Assembly (NCBI GenBank): GCA_024224995.1
Contig: JAAENB010001086.1
Span: 1-8,097 of the forward strand
Reading direction: 5' to 3'
DNA: 8,097 nt
Source of the DNA: a bacterium
GTDB taxonomy: Bacteria; Spirochaetota; UBA4802; UBA5550
The position numbers and the translations under genes were made by a program. A model generated the notes under the pieces. That model searched no databases. It was not told the DNA's origin and saw only the letters and a program-made list of their open reading frames with translations. Shown here piece by piece: positions 1 through 5,218 of the stretch (its first letter is position 1; every line of letters begins with the position of its first letter).

Positions 1-24
1 GTCAAGGAAGTTTTTAAGTTATTT

Positions 25-173
25 TACAGATTTTTATTGATGGGAGAGGCGCAGCTAACGCTGCGCTGGGCAGGAGGGGGTTGAGGGGGCTTCCGCCCCC
101 TCAACCCCCTCCTCTTGCGCGGCGCGGAAGCGCCGCGTCCCTATTTTTTTGAGTACGTACAGATTTTTATTGA
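25..173. repeat. Three-hairpin element flanked by 16-bp direct repeats
   Basis: The 16-mer TACAGATTTTTATTGA occurs exactly at 25-40 and again at 158-173. Between the copies lie three perfect hairpins: GCGCAGC/GCTGCGC with a TAAC loop (49-66), a 19-bp stem (72-113), and CGCGGCGC/GCGCCGCG with a GGAA loop (118-137). GGGA at 42-45 and TCCC at 138-141 could close the whole cluster. The GC-rich core stands in AT-rich DNA. This resembles a small MITE-like or REP-like insertion in which removal of the core plus one repeat would restore a continuous AT-rich leader. No transposase is present. The insertion reading is inference; the repeats and stems are seen directly. Confidence 0.7.
72..113. repeat. 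Perfect 19-bp inverted repeat, G/C-rich hairpin
   Basis: The left arm at 72-90 (AGGAGGGGGTTGAGGGGGC) pairs without a mismatch with the right arm at 95-113 across a TTCC loop. It is the strongest hairpin in the window. No T-run follows directly, so it is not a typical intrinsic terminator, although a third hairpin and CTATTTTTTT (141-150) follow. In the upper strand the left arm has several G-runs that might alternatively form a quadruplex. It could block transcription entering from the left or mark a mobile repeat. Confidence 0.8.
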
Positions 174-196
174 CAAAATTACACTGTATACACAAT
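170..196 (+). promoter_or_regulatory. Possible sigma-70 promoter of the amidohydrolase gene
   Basis: A perfect -35 box TTGACA (170-175) lies partly in the second 16-bp direct repeat. The best -10 candidate is CACAAT (191-196), four of six matches, with a short 15-bp spacer. The match is weak apart from the -35, so this is tentative. If real, the promoter abuts the hairpin element, and insertion of that element would have replaced whatever lay upstream of the -35 box. Confidence 0.3.
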
Positions 197-247
197 CTGA
201 GTGTAAAAAGAGTAAAATTGATAATGAAATAGATCAGGGGGTATTAC

Positions 248-1249
248 ATGACTAATAATAATTATCGTATTGATGTGCATCATCATATTGTTCCGCCAGT
301 GTATGTGGATACGTTGAAGCGTGCCGGAGTTGAGAATTCTATGGGGAGAGATTTTCCCGATTGGTCTGCGGAAGATGCGATTGAATTAATGGACCAGGTA
401 CATATTGAGACTGCTATTACATCTATATCGGTTCCCGGGGTCTATTTACAGGATGGGAATTTTTCAAGCGAACAAGCCCGGATCAATAGCGCGGTTGCAT
501 TGGCGCGGGAATGCAATGAATATTCGGCAGATATGTCCCGGGATTATCCCGGCCGTTTTGGTTTTTTCGCGGTTTTGCCCATGCCCCTTGTTGAAGAATC
601 TCTTATTGAAGCTGCCTATGCTTTAGACAAGCTGGACGCCCATGGCGTGGTCCTTTTCGCGAATTATTGCGGCACCCTTCCTGGTGATTCGCGGTATAAT
701 GAATTAATGGCGGAATTGAACAGGCGTAACGCTGTTGTTTTTCTGCACCCGGCTCCTCTCCCCGGCTCCGCTCAAAATGCCGGTATGAATATTGAAGATT
801 TTTTTCTTGAAGCTCCTGTTGATACTACCCGGGCCGTAACAAACCTGCTTATAACCGGCACCCTGGAACGGTACCGGAATATTAAATGGATACTATCTCA
901 TGCCGGGGGAACAATCCCGTATCTCTCCTGGCGGCTTGCTCTTATGGATTTTCTTCCGAAATACCAGGAGAAAATGCCCCGGGGGGTTCTGGCCTATCTT
1001 AAGGAGCTGTATTACGACACTGCATTGTCGACATCATCCTGTGCTTTGAATTCTCTTCTGGAACTGGTCGATCCTTCGCAGGTGCTCTTTGGCAGTGACT
1101 GGCCTTTTAGCCCAACGCCTGCTGCTATTTTTCAGGTCGATGCCATGCTCAAATTGGATTGTTTTGATGATGTGACTTTGGCTGAAGTGGAACGGGGGAA
1201 CTCGCTTGAGTTGCTTTCAAAAACCCTGCGCCAGACCATTATTATTTAA
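248..1249 (+). CDS. Amidohydrolase family protein (ACMSD / gamma-resorcylate decarboxylase-like)
   Basis: A 333-residue TIM-barrel metalloenzyme of the amidohydrolase_2 family. The metal site is complete: D-V-H-H-H near the start gives H11 and H13, VFLHP gives H167, SHAGG gives H218 and FGSDWP gives D284. The spacings H167-H218 (51) and H218-D284 (66) equal those I recall for the Zn ligands and general base of Pseudomonas ACMSD (H177, H228, D294), and the length is also similar. The family mostly decarboxylates aromatic or muconate-type acids and some members hydrolyse lactones, so the substrate here is unknown. No kynurenine or aromatic-degradation genes lie nearby. ATG 248 is preceded by AGGGGG (236-241) at 6 nt, which supports the start. 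The protein is probably cytoplasmic, as no signal peptide is seen. It is transcribed alone and followed by a strong terminator. Confidence 0.9.
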   Translation: MTNNNYRIDVHHHIVPPVYVDTLKRAGVENSMGRDFPDWSAEDAIELMDQVHIETAITSISVPGVYLQDGNFSSEQARINSAVALARECNEYSADMSRDYPGRFGFFAVLPMPLVEESLIEAAYALDKLDAHGVVLFANYCGTLPGDSRYNELMAELNRRNAVVFLHPAPLPGSAQNAGMNIEDFFLEAPVDTTRAVTNLLITGTLERYRNIKWILSHAGGTIPYLSWRLALMDFLPKYQEKMPRGVLAYLKELYYDTALSTSSCALNSLLELVDPSQVLFGSDWPFSPTPAAIFQVDAMLKLDCFDDVTLAEVERGNSLELLSKTLRQTIII

Positions 1250-1271
1250 CTCCCGGGACCGATGTCGGCAT

Positions 1272-1306
1272 ACCAGTCCTGAATAGAAAATTCAGGACTG
1301 GTTTTC
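1272..1306 (+). terminator. Intrinsic terminator of the amidohydrolase gene
   Basis: ACCAGTCCTGAAT (1272-1284) and ATTCAGGACTGGT (1290-1302) form a perfect 13-bp stem with an AGAAA loop, and the right arm runs into a short TTTT tract (1302-1305). It sits 22 nt after the amidohydrolase stop. On the lower strand no T-run follows, so it is mainly a plus-strand terminator. The stem may still insulate the converging minus-strand gene that ends at 1335. Confidence 0.85.
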
Positions 1307-1334
1307 CTGCGGCTCTTCCCAGTCTGAAATTTTT

Positions 1335-2198
1335 TTATGCAAACGTATCATAAAATGTGTTATAAACAAGCTTATTTTTAGACCGGTCATACACGGCAAA
1401 TACAATATGGGGAAAACAATTAAGAAATTCTTTTTCATTCATGAGCGCGTTATAAAAAATATCCGCAACCTCTGCCGGGTCATTTCTAAAAACACCGCAT
1501 CCCCAGGCGCCAAGGACCAGGGCATCGCTCTTATGATAGAGCGCTGTTTTTAATACATTGGCGGTTCGTTCTTCCATGCACGATCGTATTTGCGGCACTT
1601 TTTCCGGCTGGTTCTTTTTAAGCGCCCCCGCGTTTACTGCCGGGGCTGTTATAAAAGAAACAGTGTAATAATCGTCCAGGAGATCTCCTTTATCGTTCCT
1701 GAAGACCGGTACCTGCGGAGAATAAACAAGGTGATGGGAATATAATAAGTCTCCCGCGCTCCTGTTAAATTCATAGTACTCCATATGTTTAATTAGAGTC
1801 GCGTACAGGGCCGATGACCGGGCAAGGCTCTCCTCCTGGGCCTGGCTTCCTCCCAGGAATCCGCCGCCGGGATTTTTCGCGGAAGCAAAATTAAGACAGG
1901 TTATGTTTTTATATTCTTTAGTGAGATAAAGCCGTTGCGCCGCGTCCAGTGTTGACTCATTGGTTACTTCTATAATGGTTTTATCGGACCTCTGGTCTTC
2001 CGGGTTATCCCGTATAAGATCTTCAAAGTCTCCGGGCCGGTACAGAACCGAGTTCTCAATTGCCTGCTCGTGGTCAGTGGTGATATCAACCTTTACGCCT
2101 TCTTTTGTTGTATAGAAACCCTGCTTAATTATTCTCAGGGTTTTCTCTGCTAATCCGGATCGTTTTGTTCTGCTTATACTGTCCTTGTTATTTTTCAT
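1335..2198 (-). CDS. Poly(ADP-ribose) glycohydrolase-like macrodomain protein (TIGR02452 type)
   Basis: With the ATG at 2198 the protein has 287 residues. It carries the PARG signature GGG-x(6-8)-QEE as GGG (111-113), seven residues, then QEE (121-123), inside the TIGR02452-like stretch LNFASAKNPGGGF. A second macrodomain loop, GAWGCGVFRND, lies near 230-240. PARG enzymes with this signature remove ADP-ribose from modified proteins, the second QEE glutamate being catalytic, so cytoplasmic de-ADP-ribosylation is likely; the substrate is unknown. The N-terminal stretch (AEKTLRIIKQGFYTT) is also typical of the family. The frame stays open to a TTG at 2261, but that TTG is the -35 box of a plausible promoter, and AGGAG at 2218-2214 (15 nt upstream) supports ATG 2198. 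No ADP-ribosyltransferase is visible nearby. The gene is monocistronic and ends tail-to-tail with the amidohydrolase. Confidence 0.88.
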   Translation of the reverse strand: MKNNKDSISRTKRSGLAEKTLRIIKQGFYTTKEGVKVDITTDHEQAIENSVLYRPGDFEDLIRDNPEDQRSDKTIIEVTNESTLDAAQRLYLTKEYKNITCLNFASAKNPGGGFLGGSQAQEESLARSSALYATLIKHMEYYEFNRSAGDLLYSHHLVYSPQVPVFRNDKGDLLDDYYTVSFITAPAVNAGALKKNQPEKVPQIRSCMEERTANVLKTALYHKSDALVLGAWGCGVFRNDPAEVADIFYNALMNEKEFLNCFPHIVFAVYDRSKNKLVYNTFYDTFA

Positions 2199-2231
2199 TT
2201 TTTGTGTAATGAACTCCTGTTTATGATTGAT

Positions 2232-2261
2232 ATTCTTAGCGGGGCGGGCTTGATCTGTCAA
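2232..2261 (-). promoter_or_regulatory. Probable sigma-70 promoter of the PARG-like gene
   Basis: On the minus strand TTGACA (2261-2256) is followed, after 18 bp, by AAGAAT (2237-2232), four of six matches to the -10 consensus. Transcription would begin near 2225, leaving a short leader with AGGAG at 2218-2214 before the ATG at 2198. This places the promoter inside the open frame that extends upstream and argues against a TTG start at 2261. Confidence 0.5.
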
Positions 2262-2315
2262 GGGAGAATTGGATTTTACTGTGATTGAAGAGGCGTTGAA
2301 AGTGTAGAGATGCTG

Positions 2316-2645
2316 CTCTTAAGAAACTTCTTTTAAATAGGGCTGGTTTCCGGGAAGAGAGACGTTGCATGCAACGTCTTTACGGGTTGGTTTCCGGGGA
2401 TCTTACCCGGAGCCTGCACCTTGAAAGCGACGTGACGTCACGTTGCTTTCAGAAAGAATCTTCGGCTGATTCTCCTCGGAATCTACACAGAAAAAGATCC
2501 ATTTATATAAACAGTTTCTTCCATATTTTTTCCCTGCTTCGCAGGGTCCGCACTCTCAAAAAACTCCTTTTAAACAGGGCCTGTTTCCGGGGATTTTGTC
2601 CGGGGTTTGGTTTTAGAGACGTTGCAGTGCAACGCCTCTACGGGC
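2316..2645. repeat. Direct-repeat mosaic with palindromic GAGACGTTGCA cores
   Basis: Two related units lie in the same orientation. A 39-bp module at 2316-2354 matches 2553-2591 at 33 of 39 positions (ACTTCTTTTAAA versus ACTCCTTTTAAA, then a GTTTCCGGG end). Each is followed by a palindromic core and a TACGGG tail: AGACGTTGCA/TGCAACGTCT at 2360-2379, and TAGAG-A-CGTTGCA with TGCAACG-C-CTCTA at 2614-2640. Shorter stems sit between them, such as CCCTGC-TTC-GCAGGG at 2532-2546 and AGAATC/GATTCT at 2455-2473. Apart from the separate large palindrome at 2422-2451 and the 100-bp repeat at 2689-2788, nothing else is seen in the 550 bp between the PARG-like gene and the receptor. Open frames here are translations of the repeats, not genes. 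Confidence 0.75.
2422..2451. repeat. 30-bp near-perfect palindrome centred on TGACGTCA
   Basis: The sequence reads TGAAAGCGACGTGAC on the left half and GTCACGTTGCTTTCA on the right half, with one mismatched pair (G·T) in 15. There is no loop, so it is either a cruciform or RNA hairpin or a dyad protein-binding site. It differs in sequence from the GAGACGTTGCA cores beside it. No gene start is close enough to assign it as an operator. Confidence 0.75.
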
Positions 2646-2688
2646 CTTTTCCCGAAGATATTGGCCGAAGCATCTTTGCAAAACGACC

Positions 2689-2788
2689 CCCCTCGCAGGA
2701 GTCGCACCCCTTCCCGGAATCTCCATAGCCCTGGCCTGAAACCAGCCAGTAAAGGCGTTGCACTGCAGCGTCTCTCAGAACCAAACCC
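2689..2788 (-). repeat. 100-bp interspersed repeat, copy 1 (minus orientation)
   Basis: Read on the minus strand, this block aligns without gaps to 6447-6546 on the plus strand, with 88 of 100 identical bases by hand alignment. It contains the core GAGACGCTGCAGTGCAACG followed by CCTTTACTGGCTGGTTTC and ends in CTCCTGCGAGGGG. Most mismatches cluster in the last third. It begins 25 bp after the stop of the TonB receptor gene and reads in the same direction as that gene, so it would form part of the 3' end of its transcript unless termination occurs first. Confidence 0.85.
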
Positions 2789-2799
2789 CTCGCAGGGGT
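2785..2799 (-). terminator. Weak possible terminator after the TonB receptor
   Basis: On the minus strand ACCCCT-GCG-AGGGGT forms a 6-bp stem with a 3-nt loop 13 nt after the receptor stop, followed only by TTGG after the stem. The T-run is poor, and CTCGCAGG elements occur repeatedly in the neighbouring repeats (2692, 2789), so this may be just a repeat module. Confidence 0.3.
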
Positions 2800-2812
2800 C
2801 GCGCCCTCCTGT

Positions 2813-4858
2813 CTAAAACGTATACCTGATCCCGCCCTGGAAGTTCCTTCCCCGGTTGGGGACTTCGAGAGACTGGCCCGGAGTTACATACGAACTGTCC
2901 AGCAGGTTATAACCGGTGCATTGCAGGCTTATTCCTGAAGCAAAAAAATATCGAATGGAAGAGTTTAAAATTACATAGGGAGCCTGGCTGCTTATTGAAG
3001 CTATTTTTCCCGTGTAGAAACCGTTGATATTAATATTAAACTTAAAGATTTTGAGATTTGCGGTTAATGAACCTGAATGTTTTGATGTGTTTTTTTCTGT
3101 TCCTGAAATAATAGCCGTATAGTTTCCTCTCAGGTAAAGTGCTTCGAATAACTCGGCTTTTAAAGTGAATTCCAGGCCATATATCGATGTTTCTCCGCTG
3201 TTCTGGTATTTTCGAATTCCCGAATCCTGTTTTACCGAGGTTATTTGATCCGTGAACTTGTTAAAGAAAAATGTCACGCAGGTTTCAGTTGGGCCCAGTC
3301 TTTGCAAATAGGCTCCTTCAATAGTACGGATCTTTTCCGGGGTGAGATCCGGGTTGCCAACGACTACAGGATTATTTTTGTTATACTGTTCCGAGAGTGC
3401 TGGTGACCGGAACGCATCGCCATACATGGCTTTGATACGGGCCTGCCAGGGAGCTGAATATATAACCGCTGCCCGGGGATTGACTGTGCTTCCAAAGTCG
3501 GTATAATAATCAAAGCGTACTCCGGCAATAAGGTTTATGTTCAGGGTAGTGAAGGTGTGTTTGTCCTGCAAAAAGGCGCTTATGTTATTTTTAGATTTTT
3601 CTTCAACAAAACTGTAGTTTCCCGTATATTGATGAAGCATCCCGTCTCCTCCCCATTCCCAGGTCACCGGGTTGTAGGTACAGTCCGTGGAGCTGTATGA
3701 ATTGCCGGTATTGAGAAAACCGGCACCCGCAGAGCAGATGTTATTGGGAAGTATGTTGTAATTCGCGTGTATACTTGAGTCTACAGCGTAATTGATAAGA
3801 TCCGGTCCCATAAGGACCGCGTGGTCCGGGATAAGCCCGGTAGTTATTTCATATTGGGGTGGAAAAAGATAAGCGGTTGCAAGCCAGTGGTACCGTTTAT
3901 AGCTGGTACTAACATCGAGTGAGATTTTTCTCGTAATTTGCGGCTGAAAGGACAGGCGGATAAAGCTGTTTGTCTGCTTGTCTTTGTTGAGGCCATTGCC
4001 CAGCTTGTTAAACAGGTAAAAATCTGAAAAATTTCGTTCCATGTGGCTTATGGCAAGACTCAGTTTTTTATACGCGATAAACAGATGGCAATCGATCCCG
4101 TTCCGGGGATCCTTTGTGGCGGCAGTGGTTTTTACTCCATCGCTAAGATTGGTATATTCCTGGCCGTCTTCGGAAAATGCCCGTACATATCCGGAAAAAG
4201 ACCAGTTATTAATTGTATCTCCGTATTGCAGGGACATCTCTTTTAAACCGAGATCTCCTGTTCGAATTGCTATATTTTTTTTGGTTTTATCGGTTATGAT
4301 GCTGACTACTCCGAGAAAGGCATTGGAACCGTAAAGCGCCGATCCCGGACCCCGGATGATTTCTACTTGTTTGATGTGGCTCACCGGGATGGACCGATAC
4401 GAACTATTCGCGCCGCCCCCATGACTTTCATTGAGCCGTTGTCCGTCTAATAAAAAAAGTATTTTTTTGCATGAATCCGTAGATCGGCCCCCTCCTCTTA
4501 CGGATAAGGTGTATATCTGTCCGTTTTCCACATCCCGTAAAGCCTGGAAACCGGGTACGTAGTTTAACAGCTCGTAGATATCGGTAATGCCCATGTTTTC
4601 TATTTCTTCACTGGTAAAAACCGTTACCGATGACGGTGCGTCAAAAGTGGTCTCTTCAATTCGAGAAGCGACTTTTACCATGGTTCCCAGTAAAATCTCC
4701 AATCTAAAAAAATCTTCTTCTTCAAAGTTGCTGTCTGTGAAGGCAGGTTTATTTTTTTCTTCAGAGGGGGCTGTCGGCTGGGCTGCCGCGTAGTGAAACG
4801 GTATTATGCAGAATATAAGGCTAATTACAAATGTAATTTGTAATAATTTGTTTTTCAA
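2813..4858 (-). CDS. TonB-dependent outer-membrane receptor
   Basis: A 681-residue receptor that would import a ligand across the outer membrane using TonB energy. From the TTG at 4858 it has a classical signal peptide (MKNKLLQITFVISLIFCIIP..., cleavage likely AAA|Q after residue 26). A short acidic linker and FRLEILLGTMVKVASR follow, then the plug domain (about 65-190) with APSSVTVFTSEEI, the DIYELLNYVPGFQ motif, LFLLDGQRLNE and IRGPGSALYGSNAFLGVVSIIT. The rest is a 22-strand-type barrel ending in the aromatic signal RYTF. The ligand cannot be told; the plug resembles the siderophore/cobalamin group. No TonB/ExbBD genes are in the window. The frame continues to an ATG at 4885, but that lies about 5 nt from the expected transcript start and has no ribosome site, whereas TTG 4858 has GGGGAG 7 nt before it. 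Confidence 0.92.
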   Translation of the reverse strand: MKNKLLQITFVISLIFCIIPFHYAAAQPTAPSEEKNKPAFTDSNFEEEDFFRLEILLGTMVKVASRIEETTFDAPSSVTVFTSEEIENMGITDIYELLNYVPGFQALRDVENGQIYTLSVRGGGRSTDSCKKILFLLDGQRLNESHGGGANSSYRSIPVSHIKQVEIIRGPGSALYGSNAFLGVVSIITDKTKKNIAIRTGDLGLKEMSLQYGDTINNWSFSGYVRAFSEDGQEYTNLSDGVKTTAATKDPRNGIDCHLFIAYKKLSLAISHMERNFSDFYLFNKLGNGLNKDKQTNSFIRLSFQPQITRKISLDVSTSYKRYHWLATAYLFPPQYEITTGLIPDHAVLMGPDLINYAVDSSIHANYNILPNNICSAGAGFLNTGNSYSSTDCTYNPVTWEWGGDGMLHQYTGNYSFVEEKSKNNISAFLQDKHTFTTLNINLIAGVRFDYYTDFGSTVNPRAAVIYSAPWQARIKAMYGDAFRSPALSEQYNKNNPVVVGNPDLTPEKIRTIEGAYLQRLGPTETCVTFFFNKFTDQITSVKQDSGIRKYQNSGETSIYGLEFTLKAELFEALYLRGNYTAIISGTEKNTSKHSGSLTANLKIFKFNININGFYTGKIASISSQAPYVILNSSIRYFFASGISLQCTGYNLLDSSYVTPGQSLEVPNRGRNFQGGIRYTF

Positions 4859-4865
4859 TGCAGTT

Positions 4866-4871
4866 CTCCCC
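4866..4871 (-). promoter_or_regulatory. Ribosome binding site that sets the TTG start of the receptor
   Basis: GGGGAG (4871-4866 on the minus strand) precedes TTG at 4858-4856 by 7 nt. The upstream in-frame ATG at 4885 lacks such a site. The TTG start yields a normal signal peptide, whereas starting at 4885 would add MITGPGRTA in front of it. Confidence 0.65.
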
Positions 4872-4896
4872 GGCCCGGTAATCATGGTGTCGTTTT

Positions 4897-4925
4897 ATAG
4901 TATACTATTGTGATACGCATGTCAA
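4897..4925 (-). promoter_or_regulatory. Strong sigma-70 promoter of the TonB receptor gene
   Basis: On the minus strand TTGACA (4925-4920), a 17-bp spacer and TACTAT (4902-4897) make a near-consensus promoter, with a start near 4890 and a leader of about 32 nt. The -10 box lies within a perfect 12-bp palindrome ATAGTATACTAT (4897-4908). A looser dyad, ATTG...CAAT, spans the -35 region (7 of 10 pairs). These could be operators, for example for a metal- or nutrient-sensing repressor, but neither is a recognisable Fur box. Confidence 0.75.
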
Positions 4926-4941
4926 TCGGTTAAAAAGATTC

Positions 4942-4971
4942 TTGACTTTTACCGGTTGTGATTAAGATAAA
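4942..4971 (+). promoter_or_regulatory. Weak plus-strand promoter candidate
   Basis: TTGACT (4942-4947) and GATAAA (4966-4971) are separated by 18 bp. This would be divergent to the receptor promoter and would drive the short frames at 4977-5138. The match is modest and no intact gene follows. Confidence 0.25.
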
Positions 4972-4976
4972 GGATT

Positions 4977-5138
4977 ATGGCTAAAAAGAAAAGTTTCTAC
5001 GGATTACGAATACAAGTATGTTGATAAATTTGTGGGCTGGGACAAATGACCGATACTCGAAATAAACTCGCTAAAGAGGTTTTCCGAAAGACAATAATAG
5101 CGCTTAAGAACGATATTGGTAATAACCTCCCGGAGTAG
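4977..5138 (+). pseudogene. Possible decayed small gene
   Basis: Three short pieces lie end to end in different frames. ATG 4977 starts MAKKKSFYG and stops after 15 residues. A second frame from about 5002 reads DYEYKYVDKFVGWDK and stops at TGA 5047-5049. A third starts at the overlapping ATG 5046 and reads MTDTRNKLAKEVFRKT... for 30 residues to TAG 5136-5138. Together they look like one lysine-rich protein of about 55-60 residues broken by two frameshifts, and the bidirectional terminator follows 30 nt later. I do not recognise a family. It may equally be noncoding sequence. Otherwise the 330 bp between the receptor and lipoprotein genes holds only the promoters and terminator listed. Confidence 0.25.
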
Positions 5139-5160
5139 GCTTTATAAACCATTACAAACA

Positions 5161-5196
5161 AAAAAGAAGAAGAGCAATAGCTCTTCTCTTTTTTTT
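5161..5196. terminator. Bidirectional intrinsic terminator
   Basis: AGAAGAGC (5168-5175) pairs with GCTCTTCT (5180-5187) over an AATA loop, with an A-run (5161-5165) on the left and a T-run (5189-5196) on the right. On the minus strand it lies 23 nt after the stop of the lipoprotein gene and ends it with TTCTTCTTTTTT. On the plus strand it would stop transcripts from 4942-5138. Confidence 0.8.
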
Positions 5197-5218
5197 ATAT
5201 ATTGATATATCGAATTGA

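Noticed and set aside
66..90. G-quadruplex in the first hairpin
   Set aside because: There are only three long G-runs and the 19-bp duplex stem would compete strongly, so it is not listed as a feature.
2199..2261. N-terminal extension of the PARG-like protein to a TTG start
   Set aside because: The TTG is the start of a TTGACA -35 box, and AGGAG with ATG 2198 gives a family-typical N-terminus.
2532..2546. Terminator-like stem CCCTGC/GCAGGG
   Set aside because: The T-run precedes the stem on the plus strand and becomes an A-run after it on the minus strand, so neither direction has the needed T tract.
2369..2728. Open frame of 119 codons on the plus strand
   Set aside because: It is a translation of the repeat mosaic (MQRLYGLVSGD, VAVQRLYGPF), has no ribosome site or family features, and is rich in Arg, Ser and Pro.
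2316..2788. CRISPR array
   Set aside because: Repeat units differ in sequence, spacing and orientation, spacers are not uniform, and no cas gene is present.
2607..2816. Open frame of 69 codons overlapping the receptor's end
   Set aside because: It consists of repeat sequence in another frame and has no independent support.
4859..4885. Nine-residue N-terminal extension of the TonB receptor from ATG 4885
   Set aside because: It has no ribosome site, begins about 5 nt from the predicted transcript start, and would precede an otherwise normal signal peptide.
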